This document shows positions 49,020-61,215 of a stretch of 64,000 nt of DNA, in pieces. The notes beneath the pieces were generated by a model. It was given only the letters and a program-made list of their open reading frames with translations, was not told where the DNA came from and ran no database searches. Both the position numbers and the translations under genes were made by a program. Source of the DNA: Hydractinia symbiolongicarpus (taxonomy: Eukaryota; Cnidaria; Hydrozoa; Anthoathecata; Hydractiniidae); the NCBI RefSeq assembly GCF_029227915.1, contig NC_079878.1, positions 22,531,501-22,595,500 of the forward strand. The letters run 5' to 3'. Every line of letters begins with the position of its first letter. The first letter of the stretch is position 1.

Positions 49020-50700
49020 AGTGACTATGAGTACTAAAACAATATCATCCATGTTTTTTCTGTAACTTTTGTTCACTAAAATATAAAATAAAAAAACTGT
49101 AAAAATATTACAAAGTTACTTTAAATCTTGAAGTCATTGTGAACTATATATAGAAAAACCATCTTCATTTTTTTAAGAACCTATATTATAAATTAGAAAC
49201 ATAAAAGAATGTTTTATTTAAAAGATGTCACATATTTGGCTTGAAAAACCTTTTGAATACCTCAGCCAAATTAATATTTTATCTATGCTATCATTACTGG
49301 CCTCGGGATCTTAATGTTTTTTGATTAGTTAATGAAAAAAGTTTAAGCAGACATTATGTCTCTAAAAGCCGCTTTTTTACATATTTGTCACATTGTGACC
49401 AAAAATAACCCTTTGGACAAATTCAGACAGCAAAAAAATTAAGTTATTATTATTCCAGATATTTTACCTAACATGAGGACCATAAAGAAGGTGTTTTTTC
49501 TTAACTTCATTCGAGAGATATTGTGGAAGAGATTCATCTAAATGATAATTTTTAAGACATTTTTAGACATTTTGGCCTTGACCAATTCCAAACAGGTGTC
49601 CAAAATTTTTTCTGGTAAAAATATGGACAATTTATCTGAGACTTTATTGTTTTCCAAAATTCTGATGTCTTCATACTTGTTTTGTTACTCAACCAAATGC
49701 ATGCTTACGTTGTCACCTTTCTTATTGGACTTTGGACAAACCAAGACAAAAATAAAGTATCTGTGTTATTACAATTTGTATTTATTGTCATAAAATAAAA
49801 TAAAACTGGAACTTTTACTATTCCAATGGATAATAAAATAAATGGACAATAAAATAAAACTGGAATTTTTGCACTATTCCAATGGAAGTGTAAAAAACAA
49901 TTTTTACACTTCGATTGGAATAGCGCATCAATTTCGTTCTTTTAGTTAGTGCATGCAGCACGAAACCAAGTCAAACACTTGTCCCATTGGATCCAAACCT
50001 TTCCACACCATCTTCCATTCCATTAAAAATATTTTCTTTTTAGGTGAGCGACTTAATTTTCCTGTCTCTACTAAAGCTAATTCAGATTGGCTAGCTTTAA
50101 CAGCAGTCTTGATTTTTGCTTTTGTCCGTTAGCCTCCTTAACAAGCTTTAGTCAGATCTTTTACGTTGTGTTGTATATTTAGGAATTTAATGGCTGTAAC
50201 ACTGGTCATGTGTTTTGGAAAGTCCTTCCTATTTTTTATTTTTTATTGTTTTTGTTTTCTTTTATCTTCAGGTAGCGCAATATCGAGTTGTAATCGGATT
50301 TACGTTGTCTTGTGGGGAGAAAGGAAAACCATCTAATCAAAGTTTCTCTTTTTGACTTCTAACAAACCTTAGTAAAGGACTTTCAAAGCTTGTTAAAAAC
50401 TTTCGTTGGGGATGGAAAAGTCTTCCATAAAGCGTTTTAGAAAAATATGTTTCTTATTTCCAATACCTTGTTTCATATTAATCAACGCTTGTTGGACAGG
50501 ATGCAATTTTGGGGAGTTGTGCCACTTTGAGCTAGCTGGTTTGACTTGATTCTACTCCATTCACATAGGCCATATTTGTCATGCCAGACTGCTAAAACTT
50601 GTGTCAGACGTCAAAGTAGCATAATTTTCTTTCCTTCGTTGTCTCTTCATCCAAGACGTTTGCAGGTCTAAAAAGGTCGTGGTCTACATTTAAACTGCCT
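49020..50700. other. no supportable gene
   Basis: Sequence upstream of OGG1. Near 49800-49920 there are repeated AATAAAATAAAACTGGAA and ACTATTCCAATGGA phrases, and TCCAATGGA and TTTTTACACTTCGATTGGA run in opposite senses, a small local inverted repeat. No coding exon seen. Confidence 0.4.
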
Positions 50701-50756
50701 ACAGGTCATAATCCAGTAGAAATTGTGCTTAAAGACAATGAAAAAGTCGCAATGAG

Positions 50757-51712
50757 TTAAAGGTTGATTGGTTGATTTGCATGAGAGGTATGCTGAGGTA
50801 GGCAGAACAACAAGATTTGACTTCGTTGACAAAATGGGCTTGTGTGGTAATCAATGTGTGATGCATGGCCATCAACAAGCAACATGCATGGTCCTAATGG
50901 CGGAATGCTTTTCACAAAATGATTGCTGAGCCACCCAAAAAAACTGGGTGGTTTCAATCCATCCGATTTTGGTGAATCCAAAATAAAAACTTTTGAAAAC
51001 AAATAGCATTTCAGGATAAATATTCACAATTCGAAAGATGACTGCAGGTGCGACTACAGACCATTTGTGCATATGCATTGCAAGCATGCAATAGATGTCT
51101 TGTTTCTGCTGGTTATTTGGAATTTTCCTCTAATTTGTTCGTCACAACAGACTTTTATTGACTGCAATGGGAAGTCAGGCTCATTACAGGTGAAGATTTG
51201 ACTATCAAAAGATATTATATTTTCCTTCACGAATTCCTCAAAAGTATCAAACCAAGCGTGCACACTTTCTTCTGTACACGCTATTGCCCATGCCTGTTCC
51301 AATTTTTTGGCCCATCCAAGTTTATTGTCGGGATAGCATTTAAGAAAACCAAAAAAACATGTTTTTCCAGGGCGATTTTCAACAAAATAGGGAGTTTTAA
51401 TTCTCGATTTATCTAGATACATTTGACAGCCTCTTAAATTTATAAGGGTGTGCGCGGAAAACCATATCAGATCATATTGAGTATCCATTCCGCAAATCTA
51501 AACAAGAGTATTTGTGTATGACAAAAAAATAAGCAACAAGCTAATCAAAAGTTGATATGGCTACTTACCAATCTTTATCAGCTTTGGAAATAACTGGTGC
51601 ATTTCCTCTAGAAGTAACTACTGATTTGCTTTTACCCCCGAAGTTTGTCCCAATTGTCGCTCGTGGTACAGAGTAAACCTTCACAGCTTCACAGGCACTC
51701 ATTCCACCTGAT
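50757..51712 (-). pseudogene. pogo/Tigger-type DDE transposase relic
   Basis: Read from 51712 downwards: a helix-turn-helix region (SACEAVKVYSVPRATI), then a CENP-B-like DNA-binding part (FVENRPGKTCFFGFLK, AIACTEESVHAWFDTFEEF). The DDE domain follows, with its first block IFTCNEPDF and second block LLVDGHASH, then LLFCLPQHTSHANQP. Active members have DE at the first catalytic block; here it reads NE, so the first aspartate is lost. An in-frame stop and frame changes separate the blocks, so it cannot make a full protein. The order HTH, CENP-B, DDE and the CLPQHTSH motif are typical of the pogo/Tigger/Jerky group. Element ends were not found. Confidence 0.8.
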
Positions 51713-54700
51713 GAAAAAAATTAAGTCACAATAAAAAACCTTGTTTTTTAGTTTTGAGGTTTTGGGTGTGTACCAGGCATTTTAAACCACCAAGAGAAAC
51801 AAAAAGCAATGTCACAAATATTAATTATAATAATTTAAAAAAACTTCTTCGTTGTCAACAATAAAAAACGTTTTGTACTTTCCAAAAACAACTTGCCACT
51901 ACTTGATTAAGAGCCTAATTGGTTGCAATAAAAGCAACATTTTAACTAGTTACATGCAGAGGAAGTCGTTTCTTAAAGAAGGAGTATGAGTTGAAGTGGT
52001 CATGCTTATGCAAATTGGTATCAAAGTAGTCAAATTCATATGCCATCATATCAACAATTATAAATTTGCTTTAAAATTGTTTTATTTCAGTTAGAATCGT
52101 TTCGCAATCCTTTCTCAATCGCTTCGCAATCTCATCGTAAGTACTTCATTAAAATTTGTTTCAACTTTATTTCAAAATCCTTTCACACTTTTTTCCAAAC
52201 AATTTGTTTCGTTGCCTATAGATCATTTTAAAATTGTTTCTAATTTATTACATTGCAATTGTCATGGGTAGTATTTGTAGCCGATTTCTATAGAACCAGT
52301 TACGAATTAAATTCTAAAGTTTTTAAATAAATACGCATAGTTTTAACTACGTAGCGGGCTGCACTTGAAATTTCAAAATTGTGAGAAAGGATAATTCGTA
52401 GGTAACTTAATTTTTTCTTAGATAAGATTTATCTATTTATTAGACATAATGTTCACATATTGTAGACTCTTTTTTCGCAATGTATAACAAAATATGGCTT
52501 TGTTAGACTTGGGTTTTTAAGTTCTCTCACTATTTTTTCTAATACAAAACAGTGATGTTTTAAAGATTGTACAACAACCGATACCTATATGTCTCTTTTA
52601 ACATTAAATACTCTTTCATAAGAAACCTAAACAAATTATTCAGAAAGCTAATGTAAATAATTAATTATTCATGTACCAGATTATAAAAGTCTATAAATAA
52701 CAAGAACATATTTTTCGAAACAATGGAACTTATCGTACCTTTTAACCCTACTCTTCAGATTGCGAATGATATATCAACATTTATTCGCTTTTTAATTCCA
52801 GACAAGAAGTAACGATTGTTTGCTTTTTTTAGGATTATTTTTAACAAGTTATATTCCACATGAAATTTTATTAATTTTTTTTGGATAATCAATTTTAAAT
52901 AATTGCATTCTAAGGAGGAAAATATCCAATAATTTCCCCAGGTAACTGAAGTTAATTTGTTTTCTGTATATAGCTTTACATGATTTTGTACCTAGCAACA
53001 TAAAAATATCACACCATAACTGCATGCAAGTCTTGTTTTTGCATGTAAACACACACTCAAAAAATAAAAAGTCATTGTCGTTGATTTATTCACAGTAATT
53101 ATTCTCAACTGGCTTAGTGATAGGGCCTATCAGTAACTTATCAGTAACTTGGCCAGAGTATTTTCGTTTTCCTCAACAAACTTCCCTCTGCCAACTCATG
53201 AACACTGTACAATCTTTCCATATCAGATCTTATGAAGCCAGAACAACAGTTTATGGTCCGTTTTCTTTTAAAATGGAAAGGTGCTACCTCTGGGTTGGCA
53301 CATTTAAATTCACTTTCATTTAACGTCGTCATGGTGTTTTAGTTTTTTGGAAAAACTATAACGTATGAATAAACAATAAATATAAGATTTCTTTAAAAGT
53401 GTACTAATATATAAAAGAAGTCTAAGCTTGTAAATGACGCCTTCTCCAGGATCGACATCTGCTTTAAAATAATTTTTAAGAATCGATTTTTATTGCGTTT
53501 TAATTGTTTTTTAATTAAGCTTCAAAGAAAAACAAAATAACAATTTGTTTTATAATTTGTTTCCGAATTCGTTTCCGAATCGTTTCAGAAGTTGATTCTA
53601 AATCGTTTCGGAATATTGTTTCTAAATCGTTTCCAAATCGTTTCCCATTCGTTTTATTTTTTAACTACCAAATTTTATTATATGTTTAGTAAAAAACTTT
53701 ATAACTTTATTCTTCATAACATTTTTGTTCTTTACGAAGCAGTTGTGACTGAGCAATAGTCTGATATTCAACCTGATGGAGCAGCATCTTCCAAACATAC
53801 TACATATCCATGTTCCTAAGATTCGAAATGTTATTAATTGCGTTGATGTGGACACCAACTATCCTTAGGAGTTTGTTGTCGTTGTGCTGGTAAAGCACCT
53901 TCTTCTATAAAATATTGGTTTTTGGTAAAATTTCAGACACACAAGAGATGAAATCTTTGAACTTAGAAATTGTTCAAGATTTGGAAAAGAAATCTGTATT
54001 TCATCATGAAGTGATCACAACACACTGGTTCATCACAGTTCAAGAGAGATGATGGAGCCACTAAAGTAAAAGCCTAATTAGTTGCTTGAGGGTTTGAGAA
54101 ATTTAACAGTTGTGTTATAACAGACTTTCCCACCATACACAAGAAACCTAGTTTATTACATACATTCTTGCGGTAGGAATGTTCTCCTTCGTTGCTCTCT
54201 GATGGGGTACAAAGTGGACTTTTCATGGTCAAACCTTCACAGTAGCAACCTTAATTAAACAGAATTTACAAGCAAAAACAGCGATAAAATGTCGCAAAAT
54301 GGAAAAAATTAAGCAGTATCTAAAACATATTAAAGATTTGACTAAAAAAAAAAAGAATTCCTTGAAAAATCCATATTGTAATTATGAAGGTTTCACCACA
54401 AAAACATTATGATTGCAGCATTTATACACCATTTCATAATGGCTGCTTAACCTGAATACTGGCCCGTGATTTGTTCAACCAGTGTTATGACGCAAATCTG
54501 ACCGCAAGAATTGCTTTAAATATTTTGTACAACTGTAACTTGCGTCAGTGATCGTGACGCCAATCTAAAAAGACTTGAGAAAAAACAAGATACACGTTGT
54601 TGTCGTAATTAAAAAAATTCATTATTGTCTTCACTTTCCCTCTGGAGAATGAAAATATGAATTAATGACTCAAAGAATATCTTAATAAACCCCTCTGACA

Positions 54701-54973
54701 TGCTTCGCACACCACACCATTATCACTGAGGATTTCCAACAACAACTCGAATCACCGCGCATGTCGTCATGCTTTATTTCCGGACCCTTCAATTTTAAGT
54801 CGCCCCTGAGCCACATTCTTTAACCCTGAATGAAAAAATTTCTGAACCAGTATAGTAAAACATATAATAGTAAAATAAATAAAAAAATAATTAAATATTC
54901 AATATAGATAAATGATGAACATATTCATCACAGTTCCACAAAGAAAGAAATGAAATATACTTAATGCATCCTA
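51713..54973. other. gene-free, with ATCGTTTC-type repeat tracts
   Basis: No coding segment is convincing. Clusters of ATCGTTTC, AATCCTTTC and TTCGTTTC occur at about 52080-52250 and 53560-53660 and recur inside the element at 60276-62571, so this stretch probably holds decayed relatives of it. Confidence 0.45.
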
Positions 54974-56665
54974 CAGTACAGTCCAGATGTAAGCGTACGC
55001 GTACGCTCAAGTTTCACACCTTTTTCTCGGAGGCGGTAGTTGTTTGTCTTTTGTTCTTATTAATTATCTTGCGAGTCTTGTAAGTCATTAACTTACGCGT
55101 AATAAACAAAAGATTATCGAAGAAAAAATAGCTTATTACAACTGCGCGTAACTATTGTTAAATAGTGTTAACAAAACTATTCCCAATAGCATAATTGCAA
55201 ATGTTATCAACTCTATCAATGTGACACGAAGAGCCATTGTTTAATATTTTTATTAAACAAAAGTTTTGCGTGGAAAATAAATAAACTAGCGAGAAGGCAT
55301 TGTTGGTTGCGCGGGTTAAATAAACCTTTTAAGCCATAGAAATTATTATATTTTAACAAAGATTGAAACTTTAATTTTGATAGAAAAGCTTTTTTAGATC
55401 GCATTTTAAAAGTTTAAAAACGAAAAACGGCGATAGAAATGTTTTTTAGATCGCATTTTAAAAGTTTAAAAACGAAAAACGGCGATAGAAATGTTTTTTT
55501 TAGATCGCATTTTAAAAGTTTCAAAACGAAAAACGGCGATAAAAATGTTTTTTTAGATCGCATTTTAAAAGTTTCAAAACGAAAAACGGCGATAGAAATG
55601 TTTTTTTAGATCGCATTTTAAAAGTTTAAAAACGAAAAACGGCGATAGAAATGTTTTTTTAGATCGCATTTTAAAAGTTTAAAAACGAAAAACGGCGATA
55701 GAAATGTTTTTTTAGATCGCATTTTAAAAGTTTAAAAACGAAAAAACGGCGATAGAAATGTTTTTTTTATATCGCATTTTAAAAGTTTAAAAACGAAAAA
55801 CGGCAATAAAAATGTTTTTTTAGATCGCATTTTAAAAGTTTCAAAACGAAGAGCGGCAATAGAAATGTTTTTTTAGAAAGTTACAGAACGAAGAATGGCG
55901 ATAGGAAAGCTCTGTTAGATAGTGTTTTAAGTATTTAAAATGTTATCAACTCTATCAATGTGACACGGCGAGCCATTGTTTGATAGTTTTATAAAATAAA
56001 AGATTTGCGCGAAAACTAAATAGACAGCGAGATGCATTGTTTAAATCTTTAGATAGAGCTGTTGCGCGGTAGAAAAAACAAAGACAATGTTTTTAACAAT
56101 AAAATGTAGCGTGATACTATAAAACGTCAAAAGTTATATTTTTAGATTTTTTCTTTCTTCGGTATTAAAATTTAACTTGTTTTCGAAATCTTATAGCGAA
56201 GGGAAAAGTCCCGAACGTAGGGTTTTCCGTTTGCGTTGCTAAACGTTGCTTTTTATAAAAAGAACTTTTAAAAGTTTCGCATGTTAAAAAATATGTTTCG
56301 ACGATAAAGAAATATTACTAAAAGTTTTAAAAGTAGCATTAGTTTTTTTTTAAATATTTAGATCATTGGATTTGTTGTTTTTTAAAAGAGCTTGTGTTTT
56401 TTAAATAAATCGAGATTAAAATTGCGTTACTATAATTAGTTTCGTTGTTAAAAAAAATAAAAATTCAATGGCCTTCGCGTGTAATTTATTCTCGCGCAGA
56501 GTATTGTTTTTAAACAATGTTTCTTGCTATGCTTTTGTTTTTAACACGAAGCAATTATTTTCGCGCAATTTGAAAGGAACTCGCTATCCTATTGTTTTTT
56601 TTAATGAATGCAATTATTTTTGCAAGTTAAGCGCGTACGCGTACGCTTACATCTGGACTGTACTG
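54974..56665. mobile_element. mariner-type MITE, copy 1 (full length)
   Basis: Perfect 33-bp terminal inverted repeats at 54974-55006 and 56633-56665, starting CAGTACAGTCCAGATGTAAG and ending in the palindromic GCGTACGCGTACGC. TA flanks each end, the target duplication of the Tc1/mariner/pogo superfamily. There is no transposase. The interior is AT-rich and holds nine 52-53-bp tandem repeats. Confidence 0.92.
55390..55870 (+). repeat. 52-53-bp tandem repeat inside MITE copy 1
   Basis: Nine units, each containing AGATCGCATTTTAAAAGTTT, then AAAACGAAAAACGGCGATAG and AAATG plus a T-run. Unit length varies with the T-run. A degenerate tenth unit follows at about 55870-55900. Confidence 0.93.
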
Positions 56666-56845
56666 TATTCAAATCGATCGAAAGTGTTCTTTTTTTGAAT
56701 GTTTACAAATGTAACGCAATGTGTTAATTTAAATTTCGAAAGGCCTTTGTTCCAATGCGTGTCATACAAAGTTGTGCGATCAAGCCTTGCCTCATTTCGA
56801 TAGATGTCCCAGTCTCCAGAGGTTGTATTTCGGCGCTGTAGTTGC

Positions 56846-57278
56846 GAGGGTGCCGATAAGCCGCATACGACGAGGCGAGTTCGGCGTTTTAAAAAAAATC
56901 AGGTATTTGCCCGAAAACCCTCGAAGAGACCCGAACAATGCCCGAAAAAGAAAAGAAAAACAGACAGTAATGATTCAAAAAACTATAAAAGTTAAAATAA
57001 ACTTACTGTGGTAGCGAAGTTCTTAAAAGAACTGTTTTTGATAGTTTAAAATAAGATATACTTGCTAAATAACTTATATATAAACTTTATTAACTCCTTT
57101 ATTTTCAAGCGCCTTCTTCCAACTATCTTACACATTGTTTGTTACAAGGAATTGCATTTCGGGAATGTTCCGGGCGAGTTCGGGTAAGTTTGAAGGAAAG
57201 TTTTCCGCAAATTTGATTCGAAAAGTGGCCCCAACTCGCCCTTATATATGCAGGCGTTTGCGGCTTATCGGCACCCTC
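56846..57278. mobile_element. short inverted-repeat MITE, second family, intact copy
   Basis: The 5' end GAGGGTGCCGATAAGCCGCA is repeated inverted at 57259-57278 (TGCGGCTTATCGGCACCCTC). Inside are GGCGAGTTCGGCG and, near the other end, ACTCGCCC in the opposite sense, with AAATAACTTATATATAAACT in the middle. No coding capacity. Confidence 0.85.
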
Positions 57279-57404
57279 TTCTGTAATTCTGGTTGGGCTC
57301 CGAGGGTTTCAGGTTCAAGCTAGCTAGGCGGAGGGGCAAAATAATGAATAATGAAAATTTCCTGCATGGTACACCTGAGATACAGACGACGGTAAACCAA
57401 GATA

Positions 57405-57740
57405 CAAATTCCTTTTGGGCCTTAGTGTGGTTATGCTCTCATATTCTGTGCAGGAGACCGGGGTTCGATTCCTCTTGACAGCGATTCAACATAGGCGAGT
57501 GAATGTTACCATAGCCTCGGGTTAACCCAAGCCATGTGAGGGAAATTAGTGAGATGGGACGTTGTGTGGGCCGCTGAATGTTGCCAAGAGTTGTCTAGCA
57601 GAGCATACACCCTATTGGGTCTGCGTAGCTCAAAAAGAGCATTAAATACTCTAGAACGCTCTATCTAAACCATGACCCTTCCTGGAAATAATAGACAGGG
57701 TATATCCCTTGATATTTGTGAGGCTAGCCATGCAAAATAT
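57405..57740 (+). mobile_element. tRNA-type SINE, second family
   Basis: GGTTCGATTCC at 57462-57472 is a perfect B box, with an A-box-like stretch (TTAGTGTGGTTATGCTC) about 40 nt upstream. The body has GAGTTGTCTAGCAGAGC. The tail holds repeated TATCTAGC. The element is not a functional tRNA gene: no cloverleaf forms around the box. Confidence 0.6.
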
Positions 57741-58788
57741 GCACATCTATCTAGCTATCTAGCTATCTTTGAAATAAGTTTTAACAATGAAACTCTCTGA
57801 GTTATGAGAAAATAATTACAGTATTGCTTTATTGCAAAGCTTTTGTTAAATCACTTATGGCATAATTCTTGTAAATATCATTAAATGATTTAGGACAAAC
57901 AAAAGATTAAAGGACTTTCCACTTGCAGGAAAAAGCGTTGTATCGCGCGTACCATTCAAACTGTACTGTAGCTAGCCAGTTAGAAATTGCTAGGGAAGAG
58001 GAGCAGTGTAGTAATCACTATAGTTAGCAATATTTACCGAAATCATAGACGTTAATAATATACCATGGGAGATACATACATATCAATCTTTATCAGAAAA
58101 CACAGTCTGATCTGAATTCTGACGAAGGTACGTGCAGCCAAAGGCTACCATATTTATTTGTATTCTCAAGCAATGGATTTTATAGCGCATGAAATAGTAT
58201 AGGTCAAAGTTGATGATTTCAAACTTTTTGTGTGACACTCAGAGTCCACTATGATTTATTGTTTATGTGACTTTGAGTTATAGCCTTGGTTTGTAAATCG
58301 TGGAAGGGAAAGGATCAAAAGCATCGTCAGCAACCAGCTTACAGTGACTAAAACTAATGTGGCTAGCCTAACAAATTTCAAAGGGTATGATGTCGGTTGT
58401 TTTCAATATGGACCAACAGGGCTAAGAACTGCTTTTTGTGGTCCCATTTATAGTCTACTAAACACTAAACCCACCATTTGCTTGTTAAACAGGAAAATGC
58501 TAACAAAGCGACACTGAATATTTGAAGTTAAGAAATTTCGCACAAATTTAGGTTTGGTCAGTGAATAGCTAGCTACATTGCTATCTCATTCATTTGCTAT
58601 CTCATTCATTTTGCAACAACGTTATTTCAATATTCACTCTGCCCGACATGACTTTAGAATGCCCCCCCAGTCATTTTAATTTTACAATTAAATTAACCTA
58701 CATGACCAAGGTGTAGGTTCCACATAAAATCAATACATTGCAATCGAATCCGTTAGGCACTTTTGTAGGATTTCCATTGTCCTAATAC

Positions 58789-60248
58789 GAAAGTGCCAAT
58801 AAGCTGCATACGTCGTAAAAAGTGCGGACATTTTTAGGCGAGTTCGGCATTTTTAAAATTTTTTACTATTTACCTGAACAAAACCTGCATGGTCCCAAAC
58901 AATGCCCCCCAAAAGTAATTTACCACAAATGACTCCCAAAGAATTACTTAAAAAAGTATATAAAAATTAAAATGAACCATGTGGTAGCAAATTTCTTAAG
59001 ATTTACTTGATAAATAACTTATATATAAACTTTATTTACTCCTTTCTCTTCAAACGCATTCTTTAAACTATCGTCCACCATGTTTATGTTGCAAGGTGTT
59101 GCATTTCGAGAATTTTCCAGACATATTTAGGAAAAAGTGGGGGTTTCGTCGGACAACCATCAATTAATTAAAAAAGTCACCTGAACTCGCCCGTATATAT
59201 GATCACTTCCAAAAATAAAGAAGGCTTTTGTAACATTTTCAATTTCTGACTTTAAAGTAGGCTGGAAGTGACAATTTTTGACTTAACGAACTTTGGTTGG
59301 TGTTAAACTTAGGACACGTACTTTAGCTAAGTGATAGCTTTATGATAAGTGACCATGATATCTCATCCTTATCTTTTTTCTAATGAATTTTTGTTTTATT
59401 TCACAAGGATTTATAGTTTTAATTAGTTTTTGAGCATATTGTATATATTCTGTAGTAAGTTAAAAAAAAGCACCTTTAGTGTTGCCTAAAAGCTAATTTC
59501 ATTAATGAACCCAGATACCGATAGTAGGGGGGGGGGGGGATTGAATTTTAGGCTTAGTGGTTCATAGAAACTGACCAAAGTAAGTCAAATAAAGGCACTT
59601 TATTATATTATTTTGTTTCTTAAACTATGTCTTAGGTTTAGGTTCCCAGCAATAATTTAAAGAATAACTTAATTTAAATATTTTTGACTTACTTTAACCA
59701 TACTTAGTTATTTTCTGTAGTAAGTCAAAAATAGCACCACCATTACAACTTTCAAACTTATCAATCAATTTATATAGGCTGCTTCTATCTGTGATAAAAA
59801 ATTTTAAACTAAAGTAACCAGGTAAGTCAATTTTATGCACGTATTTTAATTTTTAGGGTCTTGAATAATTGTTGAAAAGTAAGTCAAGAAAAAGCACAAT
59901 TGCCTCCAAAAATTTGGTCACCTTTATATATTTGCACATATGTCAAGGTATAAGGTTTAAGTTTCCATGAATATTTTAAAGAAATATGTAATGTGAATGT
60001 TTTTGACTTACTTTAACTATACCTAGTCATTTTCTGTAGTAAGTCAAAAATAGCACCTCTATCGCAATTTTTAAGCACCAATTTAAATAGGCTATTTCTA
60101 CCAGTGATAAAAATTTTAGGCTAAAATAACCAAGTAAGTCAATTTTATGCACATTTTCAATTTTTTGGCCCTTTTTAAGAAAAAAAAATGTCACACTATT
60201 TTTTGAACTGATCATATACGGGCATTTTCGGCTTTTCAGCACCCTTTT
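58789..60248. mobile_element. second-family MITE copy interrupted by an insertion
   Basis: The left end GAAAGTGCCAATAAGCTGCA and the block AGGCGAGTTCGGC match the copy at 56846. CTGAACTCGCCCGTATATAT at about 59182-59200 is its right-central part. The right terminus, ATATACGGGCATTTTCGGCT to AGCACCC, appears only at 60214-60246. About 1 kb between them is foreign. Confidence 0.7.
59690..60150 (+). repeat. about 315-bp diverged direct duplication
   Basis: The segment TTTTTGACTTACTTTAAC to AAGTCAATTTTATGCAC near 59690-59840 recurs, diverged, at about 60000-60150. Shorter versions of AGTAAGTCAAA followed by a GCAC word occur at 59455, 59580 and 59880. It lies inside the DNA inserted into the MITE at 58789-60248. 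Confidence 0.75.
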
Positions 60249-60759
60249 GTCCTGATACACGAATAGAACACGTTAGGGATCGTCTCCAAGATTGTTTAAA
60301 AAAAATCGTTTTAAATCGTTTCATTTTTTAATTAGCATAGCATGTGATACGAATTTGAAACAATTTTAAAGTAATTTTAATTTTTTGAAATCGTTTCAGA
60401 TCGTATGGAAATCTTTTCACTATTTTGTAAATTGTTTCATTAAAAAATAAAATCGTTTCATAATTGTTTTAAGATTGTTTTGTTATATTTACTTGAAATT
60501 GTTTCACATACCATAATTCGTTTCAAAATCGTATCAGCATAATTGTTTCAGCACATATTTATTTTAGATCGTTTCAAAATCGTTTCAAGGTGTTTCTTTT
60601 ACATTCTTTTAACATAAAATTATTATTAATTTAGTAAAGGTCTATTAATAAAGCCTATGACCTGTCACATAGGTAAATTTCTATGTCATAAAAAATCGCG
60701 TATATAAAAAAAATTACTTATAAAGATTTGCTTTCGGAAATTATTGAAAATGATCTCAA

Positions 60760-61040
60760 AAAAAATTTGTATCACCATTTCTATCTATCACCGCATTTCG
60801 TTCTTAAATTTTTAAAATGCAATCTAAAAAACCATTCCTATTGTCGCATTTTGTTCTTAAAGTTTTAAAATGCAATCTCAAAAAGTTTTTCTATCACCTT
60901 TCCGAGTTTGTAAATTTTTAAAACGGGATCTAAGAAAGCATTTCTATCGCTGCATTTCGTTCTTAAATTTTTAAGAAGCGAGCTAAAAAAGCATTTCAAT
61001 CACCACTTTTCGATCTTAAATTTTTTTTCATTGCAATTTT
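60760..61040 (-). repeat. inverted, diverged copies of the 52-bp repeat
   Basis: About five units containing CGCATTTCGTTCTTAAATTT, then TTTAAAATGCAATCT: the reverse complement of the 52-bp repeat of the MITE copies, heavily diverged. They lie outside the identifiable MITE ends. Confidence 0.7.
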
Positions 61041-61215
61041 TTTCATTTTAAAGGAAATTGTTAGTTTGTTTGTTTATTTTTAGTTTTGAAAAACTGTTTT
61101 ACAATATTTACGATAAAAGATATATTGTTGATGATGTGTCGATATTGTGTTGAATAAAAGAAAGAGAAACAATAATTTTACATTTATATATAAAAGTTTA
61201 ATTGGTTTATAATTA

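Noticed and set aside
57462-57472. tRNA gene at the GGTTCGATTCC box
   Set aside because: No acceptor stem, D arm or anticodon arm can be built around it; it is a SINE B box.
59527-59539. Run of about 13 G as a G-quadruplex signal
   Set aside because: A single homopolymer run without spaced G tracts; probably a simple-repeat expansion.
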